Part shown: in pieces, positions 47,634 through 60,001 of the stretch
Layout: each line of letters starts with the position of its first letter
How positions within the stretch are numbered: position 1 is the first letter of the stretch
Assembly: GCA_964017235.1 (NCBI GenBank)
Contig: OZ024931.1
Span: 137,518,033 to 137,582,032, forward strand
DNA length: 64,000 nucleotides
DNA from: Sabellastarte sp. h YS-2021
Taxonomy: Eukaryota > Annelida > Polychaeta > Sabellida > Sabellidae
Reading direction: 5' to 3'
Position numbers and translations under genes: made by a program
The notes under the pieces: generated by a model
The model's database searches: none
What the model saw: the letters and a program-made list of their open reading frames with translations, nothing else
Told to the model about the DNA's origin: nothing

Positions 47634-47849
47634 GGGGCCTCGGTGGTGTAGTGGTTAGAGTTCTCACCTCCAACCTCTGAGGCCGCTGGTTCGAATTTCG
47701 GGCCGGGCACTTCATGTTGGAAAGTTGGTACTTACTTGCCAATGTCGGGTGGTTTACAGTGCAGTATACACTGGTTTCCTCCACCTCTAAACTACCCGTC
47801 GCAATATAACCCTGGCTGTTGAAGGCGACGTAAAGCAACAAATAAACAA
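47634..47849 (+). mobile_element. tRNA-derived SINE with perfect 15-bp target duplication
   Basis: The head reads GTGGTGTAGTGGTTAGAG (A box) and CTGGTTCGAATTTC (B box), 45 bp apart, as in a tRNA promoter for RNA polymerase III. The body includes GGTTTCCTCCACC and AATATAACCCTGGCTGTTGA and ends in AACAAATAAACAA. GACTGGAATTAGAAA flanks it at 47,619-47,633 and 47,850-47,864 without mismatch. The 3' domain type is shared by several SINEs in this window and, from memory, resembles the Meta/V-type SINE domains of molluscs. Not a functional tRNA gene: the acceptor-stem pairing is absent. Confidence 0.85.
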
Positions 47850-47865
47850 GACTGGAATTAGAAAT

Positions 47866-48420
47866 CCAATCTTAGAGCTGAGACACTTTGAACAAATGTG
47901 AGCTACCTGTTCACAGATAAACATGAATAACATTCCCATCATTGGGAATTTATATGTTATTTCCATTGCAATCTGTTATAATTCTTTTGTTTATATATCA
48001 AACTGTGTCATATAAAGAATAATTGATGGTAAGTTTTGATGTAAATATCAATAAAGTGTACAAAAACGGTCCCTCTCGATGATTTATTTTGGAGAACATT
48101 TGTTGGAAAATTGAACATGGCATGCTACGTTTCACATTTATATTCAACATATTTTTATTTGCATTGTATTCACCTTGTGATTGATTACATTACTGATTTG
48201 TCTAACTTTTCAATAGAAACAATTTAAATGTAAAGTAATTTCAAATACTCCCAGTAAAAGGCAACCTTAAACTCCCTGAAATGTTTCAAAATTTTAATTT
48301 CATACTAAATTTAGGGCCACCTTATCTCTGTGTAGGCCTGGAGTAAAGGCCACCCTAAAACTTTACTTTGCATACTAATCAATCATATTTTAAGGTCGCC
48401 TTAAGCTTTGCATAGCGACT
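47866..48420. other. No recognised gene
   Basis: AT-rich noncoding sequence. A GGCCACC/GGTCGCC-type motif recurs at 48,330-48,410, but no unit can be defined. Confidence 0.45.
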
Positions 48421-48421
48421 T

Positions 48422-48640
48422 TTATGAATATGCATATCTTATGAATATCCATCAACATATAATGTAAAGTCAAGTTAATGGATCTTAACTGATCTATGAA
48501 TATGTATATCCCATGAACATCCATTAACATTTAATGTAAAGTCAAGTTAATGGATCATAACTGATTTATGAATATATATATCCCATGAATATCCATTAAC
48601 ATATAATGTAAAGTCAAGTTAATTGATTACAATTAAATAT
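48422..48640. repeat. 72-bp tandem repeat, three copies
   Basis: ATGTAAAGTCAAGTTAAT occurs at 48,462, 48,534 and 48,606, exactly 72 bp apart. Each unit also has TATGAATAT, ATATC-ATGAATATCCAT and TTAACATATA blocks. Similarity between copies is about 90 percent. Confidence 0.9.
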
Positions 48641-51396
48641 ATAACCCAATGTAAAATAATGTGAAAATGTATATAAAATTTAGAATTTTTAGTTGTTATG
48701 TATAATAAAAATTTATATCCCCATATGGGACGTTTCACTGGCTTACATCCAACTGGAGGCAATGATTTCTTTTTACTTTAAGCCTCAGTGACTAGCCAAT
48801 ATTTAAATGTGACAGAACCCAAAATGTGATAGAGACATTAAAGAGACATATATATATTAATGTTCATACCTCAAATTATTGATGTGTTATCCCTTCAGAG
48901 TGGTGCCAAATAATTTTCTTGTAGTATTTATGCAAACGTTAAAAATATCACTTTTTGTGTCTCTATTTGGTTAAAGAGCTGTGATCAATTTATGGGTCTA
49001 TTTTGAAAAAAGGCAGACAGCACAACAATATTTGAACTATTTGAAGGTACTATTGCCTGTGGCAAATAATCAAGTTATACGTCTATTTTTCCCACATCAA
49101 GTGTGGGGTAGTGCCTCTGCTTGTTTAAATTATAGAAAATGAAGTGTTGGTGCGTGGTTAAAATGCTGACACAGGATTCATGTATGTGGTGTCAAGTGAC
49201 CATATTATTATGATAATTACTTAACCTGTATAATGCAAGTAATTATATAGATTTAACAAATTACATGAGATCTGGTAGAGTACTCGTTGTATGGCAATTT
49301 TAGGCAGTTATATGAAACACATTCAAATGGTTAAACTGGAGTGATACACGTACTGACTCTATACTCAGGTCTATATTAGACTGACTTTAAAGCTCATGGC
49401 ATTGCATTACCAGCTTATGCCAACCTTATTTAGACTAACTGATCACTTGCTTAGGCAAGATACCACCATATTGACAATACCCCTGCCAAATGCCATCTTC
49501 AAACTGTCATGTGCCATGTGCGACAAGGATATATGCCACTCATTACTGTGTGTGTACAAAAGAAAATAATGTAAAATGACAGTTTTATCAACTGTTTTAG
49601 AAAGTATCATTTGCAGTCCAAAAATTGTCAGTCAAATGTATGAAGCATATGCTGTGATCATATACAAATAATGTCCTTATAAATGAATAATTAACTATGT
49701 TTGGACTGTTAATTGTTTTCTCAACAGTCAATAATTGTGTAATTTGGGGGGTAATACTGCTTCTGATAGAGTGTTAGGTTTAAAGTATATTGATACATGC
49801 TCTTTACTCAGTTCTTGTTCAACTTATATTCAGTGTTATAAAATCTATTGTCACTCTTGATTATTCAAATTCCTTATAATCAGAGCCCAAAAAGTCACAC
49901 CAACAAGGTTCATCAGTCTAGAGTACATCGACTTAGATATATATTTTAGCAAACTGATGTTTTTATAAACAGGTTATTATTCATTACTAGCTCTAGTTGG
50001 CCATTGCAAGTGACAATCACAATTACAAACCAACTTGTCAAAACACATTGTACAAGACTCAGAATGCTATCCTCTTGCAATATTCTCTGCTGTTTCCAAT
50101 ACTGAATGTAAGCAATCTGACATGACAAGTGGGTTTTAAGGGATGAATGAGTGATATTGGATGCTTTTTGACATCTCGACTTTGGAGTTTAAGCACACTG
50201 GTTCAATACTAAGATGTAGAGTTATAAATTGGAAACCGGACCACATTATAACATTTTATTGATAACAGTGTTTGTTACATAAAATCTCTGTTTATTAACA
50301 GTAAACATCAGCTTGAAATTTCTGTGTAAATTTACATTTGAAATTTTGTATATTTTATACATGGAATTTTTGTAGCCAAGGATACGATTAGTATACTTTG
50401 TTGAATATGAAACATTTTAATGCACTTTGGTTGAATTGTATGCAAGAAATAAAAAAATTGAAGACCCTATTTGAAGTTTTCATTGAAACTTTTAAAATCC
50501 AAACAAATGGAAAAAATAACAAATCAATGGCAATGATTGATGCACTTTAATAAGTGCATGACTGAAACCTGACACTTGGTGCATCATATTAATAAAAATA
50601 GCCTAGTTGCTAACTTAAAACTTCCAGGAGCTCCTAACCAGCAGCTTTACGTTTAATTCACCAAAATTATATGTAATAATTACTTAACTTTACTAAGTAT
50701 TAATTATCACATTATTTAATATTAATAACTTGACTTTCTTAAAAAAATATTTGTTTTACAAGGTTAAAATTAGATTAAATTAGGTTTCATATCCCAAGCA
50801 CTGAACAGGTCATAATGTTGACTAATAATTACTCTTATTATTTTAGTCTAGAGTACACAAACATTCATTAAACAAAAAATATTTGGTTATTCCTACTCGA
50901 ACATTTTAAGAAAAATTGAGCAACTAAATATTTGGTTATTTGATGCACCAATATTAACCAATATTTGGGGTTATTTACTCTACAAATTAAAGTTGAGTTG
51001 AATTAACTAAAAACTGGATAATTGAATAATCACACAAATTCATATTTCAAAGTTATTTGTTTAACTGCATCTGTCAAATTACAAAATGAGCATCAGCACA
51101 AAAGAATACACAAAGGCTGAAAATATGTCAGCAAATTATTTAGAATAAAAGCAAATTTTATCCAAATGAACCAACCACACGAGTAAAAAGTCATTGTTTT
51201 AAGTTAAGCCAGAAAATACCAATGGCTCAATGTGTGTCATCAGTATAGCTATCAAATCAAATATATCCATAATATACAGATATACATAACTCAATACACA
51301 TAGCCATAACCTTTTCATAAATAAAACCAAAGTATGAGTCTTTATAGCTTGAAAGATAACGAATAATATTTCAATGCCAATATATTAATAAGACGT
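48641..51396. other. No recognised gene
   Basis: AT-rich noncoding DNA over 2.7 kb. The only local pattern is AATATTTGGTTATT repeated three times in diverged form at 50,878-50,985. No exon with paired splice sites, RNA gene or element end is seen. Confidence 0.45.
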
Positions 51397-52990
51397 AATT
51401 CTAATTCTAATTGGACTTTTATAGTGCTTAATCTCCCCTTTTTAATGGGGACTCTAAGGCGCAACAAAACAAAAACAGTCAACCAATTTTAACATCCAGG
51501 GACAGAAAAGAGTCCAAGCACCACAGAGAATGCTACGGGGTAAGTAAGACTAAGGAGGGTATGCCTTGGTGTAAAGGAATGTTTTGAGGCGTTTTCTCAA
51601 GGAAGCCAGAGAGGGGGTCACATGAATCTCCTCAGTAAGAGCATTCAAAACAGTGGGAACATCAAAAGCAAAACTATAACCAAACTGTTTGACGGATTTA
51701 TGGACTGAGGGTTGAAATTGGGAATAACAAGGAAATTACCACCACACTGACTGCACTTGGTACTGTAGGAACTGCTGTAGGAAGACATATATGGAGCAAA
51801 ATACTTGGAAAAACCAGTGTGAAGAAACTTATAAACAAGGGTGGCTTTTTTGAAGACTGAGCGATGTTCAACAGGAATCCAATGCAGTTTCTTAATAACA
51901 GGACTTATACTAGTGTATCTATTTATATTTGATGCGATTCTAGCTGCACTGTTTTGGATGCACTATAATTTATGAAGATTGAACTTAGAGAGACTCATGA
52001 AAAGTGAGTTACAGTAATCCAACCAACTACTAACAAGAGCATTGACCACAATTACAGAAGCATCATGAGTAAGAAACTGCCTGACATGTCTAAAATCACG
52101 GAGGTGGGCAAAACAACTTTTCCAGCCATTCTGAACATGTTTGGACAAGGAAAAATCAGATTCAAAACACACACCCAGATTCTCAACAGACTCAGCAGGG
52201 CAGAGAGGACTACCCAAGATGGTAGATGGAAAATAAGCTTTCATTTGTCCCTCTGTCGTTTTGAACCAAATACAATAAGCTCAGTTTTATCTGGATTAAG
52301 TTTAAGTTTACTGGCTGACATCCACTCCTTTATATCGGCAAGGCACCTGTTCAACTTTTCGAAGGCAGCAGATGAATTCTTCTGGGATAGATGGATATAG
52401 ACTTGAGTGTCATCTTCATAACAATGAAACTTTACTCCTTTATGTTTACCAATAACCAAACTAATGGGGGGGGGGGGTTGTATACAGAGAAAATAATAAA
52501 GGACCCAAGACAGAGCCTTGGGGCACATCAAACAGGAGTTTACAAAGATCAGAGAGAGTAGAACCAATTTTTATCGACTGAAAGTGCTCAGATAGGTAGG
52601 AGGTGAACCATTGCAGAACAGAACCACCAATTCCAAACCAGGTCTGAAGACAATGAAGAAGGGTGGAATGATCAATTGAATCAAATACTGCTGAGAGGTC
52701 AAACAGTATCAGGGCAGTAGGTTCACCTCTTGACAAAGATAGGTGAATTTCATTTTTTATAGAAAGAAGGGCTCTCTCAGTTAAATGACTTGTTTTGTGT
52801 GCTGATTGTTATGGATTGTCTAAGTATGGACATGAATATGTTCTAACAGTAACTTAGCCACTCGTTTAGCCAATTTAGATATGAAACTGAGGCCAGATAC
52901 TGGACGACAGTTCTTAAAATCATGTGCAGGAAGAGTAGCCTTTTAAAGAAGAGGACTAACTACAGCAGTTTTTAAACCATCAGGGACATG
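51397..52990 (-). mobile_element. CR1/L2-like LINE, 1.6-kb 3' copy
   Basis: Read right to left: RT start near 52,990, an RPVSGLSFISKLA-type block near 52,890, LILFDLSAVFDSIDHSTLL (near 52,690), DVPQGSVLGPLLFSLYT (near 52,520), a run of G on the plus strand at 52,466-52,477, a YEDDTQVYIHL box near 52,395 (YEDD for YADD) and a long RT C-terminal stretch (SASKLKLNPDKTELIVFGSK, KHVQNGWKSC). The 3' end has GAGATTAAGCACTATAAAA and three AATTAG-type repeats ending at 51,397. Several frame breaks. Same family as at 17.6 kb. Confidence 0.85.
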
Positions 52991-55387
52991 GTAATTAACC
53001 GTTATCATGGTAATTACAGCACAATTTGAATACACATATTTAAATAGTTAAAACTAATATCAGTTGTTTCATACTTCAAGAGTTGAAATTCACAGAATAA
53101 CTATATTTGGCAAGTTACTTACTGAATATAATTAGTTCAGTAAATTGCTGATATTTAGCAAGAACATATTGAGATTAGCCACACATAAATTACATATTAT
53201 TGGTAGGTTTCCCAATAAAAAGAAACAGAAAAGGGAATAGATAATATCCGGAACCCATTATATTAATGAAAAGACAAAATTAATCAGAAAAGATAAACGA
53301 CTGGAAGTATGTCACATCTGGCTTATTTTGAAATTTGCTATTACGAAATTACATATACTTGGTACAACCACGCTAATATAATAAATTTTGGTCTCTAAAC
53401 CTTTATGCCTTGACTGGCTGGAAACTCAAGCCCACGAATGGACTGGTTTGGGAAAATATGTAATGTTTACAGGACCTGTCCAAATTTATAAAGTTTGAAG
53501 TTAAAAAAATGAGAGTTTTTTTCAATTTAAAGCACAAATGCTAATAATTGCTATAATACTATAATTTATATGGTTACATATAACAAAGCAATGTAAGATC
53601 TTTCTTGGACGTTTCACAATGCTGCCTGCTCACAAAACCAACCATTCAGCCAGATAAACTTGGTGACAACAATACCCATACAGCTTTCAGAGTCTGTTGG
53701 TTAATCACAAAAAGTGCTGTCACAGTGAAGGTTTTTGCCACAATTTGCCGAAAAAATCTAATAATTTTGGATTCAATGATGGGGAATATGTTGTAAATAT
53801 TTTATTAAAATCTGAGCATCGTTTCACTGTTGTGTATGAAAAAGTGCCAATAAAGAGTGAAAAACAGAGTGAAAACACAAAGTGTTGGCATGGCAAGAAA
53901 TTTGTGCCAGATATTGTCAAACTATAATATTTTTTCCACTGGAAGAAAAATATCCTGAAATTTTGTAAATATCCATCATTTGCATTGACCTGTGAATAAA
54001 ACGACCCATTAATTTATGTTATGCTGCTGTCAATACCCCAAAAAGGAAGGCTATGAGAGTAACTCCAGCTTAAATTGGCAGTCGTTAAAACTGAAAAAAA
54101 CTGATAACGGTAATAAACATGATCATTTAACATAAAGGAGGCACCCAGGATGTTTTTTACCCTTCCCTTTTCCCTACAACCTTTTTCTAAAGATGGTTCA
54201 GCACCCAATGAACTATCTGATGGATTTGTAAACAATGAATTAATTATTTCACATGCTTTACATTTAGACTAGATTTTATCATTTCATTTCAAACATTTTC
54301 AAACCTTCCCGAGCAAATGAAAATTATAATAACCTTGCAAAGATGCTATAAATAAGAAAATGTGAAGCTGTACTGCTATCTCCAATGTGATTTGCAGTAC
54401 AAAACAAAAATAACTTTATTACATAAATAATAAACACTTCTGATGGTTATGATATCTTGGTAGACAGACCAAAGTAGGCAATTGAGTTAGTCTTCATGGC
54501 AATAAAATATTTTTCATGTTTAATCATCCATCAGAGAGAAATCATAACCACTAAACATATTAAAACAAATAGCAACTCTTTGAATCATTTATCAATATTT
54601 GAATACCTATCAGTTCCCCTAACATATTAATATTTTTGCAATTTATTTATAAATTTGATTTTAGAGCTTTTATTTTACACCTTTTAGTGTTTGCTTTGGG
54701 TATCCATGTTGCCTAGGGATTTTGTTTTCAGCTGGCTTTGTGGGGAGTCCAGGGAGACTTCTTGACGATGAGATGACTGAGCATTAAGGCTTTCAGTTGG
54801 TCATATTCCCCAGAGGCCCAGGCAATTGGACTATCCCTACTCCTTATGCTCAGTGATGTGTGCCTCTTGTGGTCTTGTCTTTCTGTTCCTTCGCTTTATG
54901 AAGTTTTCACACAAGGGTACTGACTTGTTTGTCTTGCAGTCATAACATGTTTCCAGCCTTCACCCTCAATCCTTTAGACAGGCAAGCTTTAACAGAAATG
55001 AAACACAGTTTCCAAGTATTACTAAGCGCAGTGACATTTCCATACACCCAGGTCCCATCTCTTTTGCACCAACAAAATATAATTTTTTTGCCAAATTTGA
55101 AAATGTTTTTTGAACGAAATAATTCCTGAATAAGTGGATTATCAGAATGTGAAAGTAATATTTCAGCAGAAAACTACAAATACAAGCAATTCCTAAGGTA
55201 GTACCAAAAACTAGAATTCTGTATTTTCTCATGGGAATTACATTACCAGTCATTTTTAATTTCCTCAAGATGTGAGGATGACACGAAGACTATATATGAT
55301 AAGCATATGTTGGGTATTGTTTTGTATTAGAATTATAGCAATGTCAACACAAAGCTCTGAATTTTATATTTGATTTAGTATAATTCA
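52991..55387. other. Mostly unrecognised; two weak exon candidates
   Basis: The stretch 53,697-53,927 (+) reads FGFNDGEYVVNILLKSEHR and KCWHGKKFVPDIVKL before a stop, with AATAAA 70 bp later, so it could be a terminal exon or an element remnant. At 54,939 a strong acceptor (TTGTTTGTCTTGCAG) precedes a short open stretch with AFTLNPLDRQALTEMKHSF and no convincing donor. Neither is supported enough to call. A somewhat GC-richer patch lies at 54,690-54,900. Confidence 0.25.
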
Positions 55388-57558
55388 GTGAATTACGTTA
55401 CTGTGAATTATGTTACCCTGAATTGTCAAAAATGGGTAATTTTTCGACAGGGAGTTGACTGCAGCATGTTAAAGCATTTTTAACAGCATGGAGAAGACCA
55501 CATGACAGAGCTTAAGCATAATATTATTTTATATTCTGTTGAACACATCGTTTGTTGCAAATAATTATCAGGTACTAGGTTGTTATGTCATAGATTATTT
55601 TTATGTACCTTGTCAAAGTATATGGCAGAAGTATGTGGGCATTACAGTAGATATAAACCTTTCAACCAGAGCAGTATTAAAGATTAGTGTGCAACGTAAC
55701 ACTACTTTTTTAATATTGCATCTAACATGAAGTAACGTAATTCACAAAGTAATGTAATTCACTTGTATCAATTACATCTACTTGACTTCAAATATAGCCC
55801 AAATTGATGTTTATAAATTCTTATAATTAATATGAAATTGTCTAGAATTGATGAGTTAATGATGTTAATGATTCAGTACTTTATTATTGACAACAATTTG
55901 CTCTTTGACATTTATGCTCTTATTGACTACAGTCAATTGTTGCAGCATGGAATCAACTTGTGGAAGGGTGAGAGAGATGGATGGTATTTACTTCAATAAT
56001 TTGTAGCTCATCTGTAGTTTGAATTTGAACCTTATGAATCCATTTTTCCAGTACATCTAAAAAAGATACTAAGAGTACAAATTCAAAGGGCTTATTAAGA
56101 ATGAAATTAGCTCAAATAAATGCAAGTAGTTACATTACTGATGCAGGGCAAAAACAATGCTGGAGTATGAGAGAAAAGAAGTGGAGAAGGCAAAAAAATA
56201 CTGAATAGTTACAAAGGACTGGGAATAGTGTGCTTTACTAAAAATGTTAAAAGTTCACTGAGATATAATTTTGCATTAAAACCAGAATGTGAAGAAGACC
56301 CAGTTTTGTTGTCTGACTGCCTCTACAACCAATAAAGGTCCAGAAATACGAAAATATCTTGCTGTTTTTCCATCAGAACCAGACTATGGCGGTGTCAGAA
56401 AATATGTCAATCATTTGTAGTCAGTAGACATTTTGAGACATTTTTTGATATCTTATAGAATACATAAATTACAAGGTAATGGCAGGTGCAATAAAGACTA
56501 TTCAAAAACGATTTCGCCTACCATTCTCCGAATTTAATTTTGTAGCAGCTCAAAACAATGCCTTGTCAAACATTGAATTTGTAGTCAGTGTTTTAATGGT
56601 AGACAATTTGAGACATTTTTTGATATGTTATAGAATACATAAATTACAAGGTAATGGCAGGTGCAATAAAGACTATACGAAATCGATTTCACCTACCATT
56701 CTCCGAATTTAATTTTTAAAGTTTAGTAATGCATATACTGATATTGGTATTAGCTTTTTTCATGTGTACATATATACTGATTGTATTCTACACCACCATA
56801 GAATAACAAAACATAGTTTTAATTATCTAAGAACACAATTTGACAAAAGCGTTAGCATTTGCAAACAAAGTAAGTGAATAACGTTACCATAGTGTGACAT
56901 TATGTTATGAAAATAACCCCTTAAAAATTAAATTAGCAAACATTTTTGTAATTACTGCAAAAGACTGCTAAATATGCATTCTTGTTTGGTATTCATGTTC
57001 ATCTTATCCAGTTAAAATGTGCATTCTTGAAGATAATACACCAAAAGATGCATTTATAACTTTAAAAGAGCCTACACACAATTCATTGACACTTTAAGAA
57101 TATAGTGATAGTTTCAGAATTTTATATTTAACTGTCTTAACCTTGCTCTACTTTCTTCCTTACTCTATGTGAATTATGTTACCAAACATAGAAATTGTAA
57201 ATCATTGAAATAAAAGGTATTATCGCTGTTGGTATCTTGTCCAATATGTTTTAAAAAATCAGCTGTTGTCTGTATTTTATTTGTATATAACTTTTAAGAC
57301 AACAATTGAAGCATTCACATTGTAATCAACATTGGCTTGAAGTTACTTTTGTAACTTGCATTGTGTTTTACAGATTTTGTTCAGCCATACAGTATCTTTT
57401 AAAAAAATATATTTAAATAAGATCAGTGATATTTGATTTGCTTCACTATGTTTTATTATTTAGTTTACAACAGTTCAGAATTAAATGCCGAGTATTACTT
57501 CATTTATGTAATTTTTTTACTGCAACAATCGTAAAGTCAGTATGAAGTAACCTAATTC
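55388..57558. repeat. Array of GTGAATTAYGTTAC motifs with inverted ends
   Basis: GTGAATTACGTTAC and a near copy lie head to tail at 55,388-55,416. The same dimer is inverted at 55,732-55,762. Further copies lie at 56,873-56,887 and 57,169-57,183 (forward) and 57,545-57,558 (reverse). The 375 bp from 55,388 to 55,762 has the form of a small inverted-repeat element; the whole 2.2 kb could be a larger one with subterminal motifs. No coding content. Confidence 0.55.
56414..56717. repeat. Direct repeat, about 128 bp, spacing 175 bp
   Basis: The block from TTTGTAGTCAGT through GAGACATTTTTTGATAT, AATACATAAATTACAAGG and GCAGGTGCAATAAAGACTAT to CTACCATTCTCCGAATTTAA occurs twice. The ATGGCAGGTGCA landmarks at 56,479 and 56,654 give 175 bp. 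Few differences, so fairly recent. It lies inside the motif array. Confidence 0.85.
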
Positions 57559-57639
57559 ATAATGCAAGTTTTAATAATTTGGCAGCATATCTGTAACAGT
57601 TTGCTATGTTCATTATTCCTGTTAGGTTTAAATTGTGTC

Positions 57640-58170
57640 AAAGAGCCTTGGTGGTGGGGTTAGCATTTTTGGGAATCAAAATATCCAGTTCAAAACTTTT
57701 GATAGTCCTACATATACATCCTTCAAAAACAGACTTTTTGTGATAGCATGTGTTTATTGATCTCCTGTCTCATGTACTGATGCATTCTTTGACCATTTTT
57801 TAAATCTCTTTAAGTACCTGTCTTCCGTTAGTTTCTCATTTTTCATACTGGTACTACTTCCAGTGTCGGAGTTGAATTTCTGAATTGCTTAGAGTCATGT
57901 AATATAACTCAGCATATTCACACACCAATCCAACTTTATGGACACATTCTTGACCTAGTTCTCACTCACACTGAGGCTAGTTTGGTGTCTGCTGTTTGGG
58001 TTGGTGGCTTGATTTCATCAGTCCTTCTGCACCTAAGTGAAACACAGTTAACTTTTTGCAGGTATCACAAGATAAAGATGCGGAGTTTGAGGTGTAATAT
58101 TGGGAATTGCTCATCTGTCACCAGTTCTGGAATTATAGCTAGAGGTATTTATGATATTGCTAGACAAACA
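57640..58170 (+). mobile_element. LINE endonuclease fragment (CR1/L2-like)
   Basis: Broken frames give a GGGVSIFGNQN-like start (57,650), SPTYTSFKNRLFVIACVY, then SPVSCTDAFFDHFLNLFKYL, a TLRLVW/GGLISS block and a RYHKIKMRSLRCNIGNCSSV block. The order is endonuclease then linker, as in the 35.4-38.2 kb LINE, and sequences such as V-ACVYRSP match its LLAYVYCLP. The RT part is absent. At least four breaks. No tail seen, so this is an internal fragment. Confidence 0.65.
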
Positions 58171-59995
58171 TGCTTCTATGGTCTCCCGAGCTTTTTACCA
58201 AAGGTGCCACACGTTGGCTTTTTGTATTTCCTAAATAATTTAATATCAACCTTTTCTTCCTCTTGCATTACTGACCGATTTTAGGTTTCATATTATTTAG
58301 CAAATCTTTTTGTTGTCAGGATTGTTATTATGTTACAAGAGAGTGTGCAAATGACATCATTAGTAAATTTTTAAAATAAAATTACTTGGCCAAGTAACTT
58401 AGTTGGGTTGCCTAATAGGGTGTTGATCTCCACAGTGTTGAGCCTAGGTTTCCAAGATCTGCAGATGACGTCACTTTTTCCTATTACAGTAAATTTTCTT
58501 CTGTACAGAGAAATATATGTCCCCTCTTTTTTCATAGGTTTCGAGCCAAGGCTGGGACAGTGTAGCTTCAAACCTACACTCACCTATCAGTTGATATGAA
58601 TTAAAGCTTGTTTCTCTGTGCAACTTTAGCTCAAAGTGGTCATGGGTCTGTGCAACTTTAGCTCAAAGTGGTCATGGGTCTAAAATACTGTCACACTAGG
58701 CCAGACGTGGGTTTGAATTTGGAGTTTTTATGTGTTTTCTGCTCAAATTTCATTGGGCCAATTGATTTTTTGGGGGCCTTTTTTAGCCTCTGTCTCAAAT
58801 GGGACTGCACTGCATATGAATCCTAGTATTTCGGAAAAACAACAATAGATATATATGCTATGCCTTTTTATATTGTGATAGATTTGTTGTGATTCTATAT
58901 ATTTGGAAATTTAATCCCGCCAAAAGGGTTAATTTACACATGTTGTTGTAAGTATACGACTTGCAGAAGGATAAGGATAAATAATTAGGGGCTTTAGCAT
59001 TACAACAGTTGTGTCTTTCTTTTGGAATTTATTTCTCTCATCAGTAACAATATAATTTATTTCAAACTAATGTAATTTGTGTAGACAAATTATTGATTAC
59101 ATGATTGCTATAAATGATATTTGGTTATATGGTTCGAGGAACAAAGCAATTTTATTTATTCCCAAATTAGAAATGTATTCTAAGAATTTTAACCTGCGCT
59201 GACAATTTCAACACTCTTGTTTGAAAACATCAAGCTTCTTTTTTATAATTTAACTTTTTATAAATATGTACGTAATTTATCTTATCTATTTGACACGACA
59301 TAAACAATAAAGTTTATTCTTGTTCAAGAGTATTACCATTGTCTGTCCGCGAGTATACTCCTTGATGTAGTCCAAAAGTCACATGCAGAAGTTTATTGAA
59401 AAAAGTAAATCATACCCGACAAGACATATGTGTATACCAAATGCTATTTTAATCAGAATTACATCCGATAACCAGTTTTTGATAAATATAAATGAAGTAT
59501 CTATTTAAAAAGTAAATATGGTACTTAAAATGTAGTCACCATTTATGCATTAAATACAACAATGGATAACGTCTCCAGTAATTGTACTCCAATGTACTCT
59601 GGTGTGAAGTGAAACATAAATGAATCTAAATCAAATTCTGAGACTTGCCTTAGCCTCGGGTGTTTTTCCAGTGGGTGTTTTGCAACTTAAAATTAAAACA
59701 TTATTTGCCAAGACATTACTCTAGCAGATGCACATGAAGCAACAGTGAACTGGCTTTTCTTAGAATGACCACTTTAGGTACTTACCTTAAATTTCTAGGC
59801 ACACTGTTCCTCGTTGTCAGGAAGATTTTCCTGTTGATTGATTCTGGGCCAATCAAATATGATTGACGCCTCACTAATTTCATGGAAAGAGGGAAGGGCC
59901 ATTTGGAATTGAGGATTCAAAGTAGCAACATGAAATATTTTTGCTCTGAAATTTATAGTCTTAGTTGATTTTAGTCATTTTACTTACATATAACG
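58171..59995. other. No recognised gene
   Basis: AT-rich noncoding DNA. The last 150-200 bp may be the leader of the DIRS-type element that starts its gag-like frame at 60,002. Confidence 0.4.
58616..58679. repeat. 32-bp perfect tandem duplication
   Basis: CTGTGCAACTTTAGC starts at 58,616 and 58,648; the two 32-bp units are identical. Recent slippage or duplication. Confidence 0.95.
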
Positions 59996-60001
59996 GTGGA
60001 C

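Noticed and set aside
47641-47700. tRNA gene
   Set aside because: A and B boxes are present but the acceptor stem does not pair, the sequence continues into a SINE body, and a target duplication flanks the whole unit.
53697-53927. Possible terminal exon
   Set aside because: The peptide looks plausible and a polyadenylation signal follows, but there is no convincing acceptor and no family match.
54944-55129. Possible exon after a strong acceptor
   Set aside because: No good donor, and the peptide quickly becomes AT-driven.
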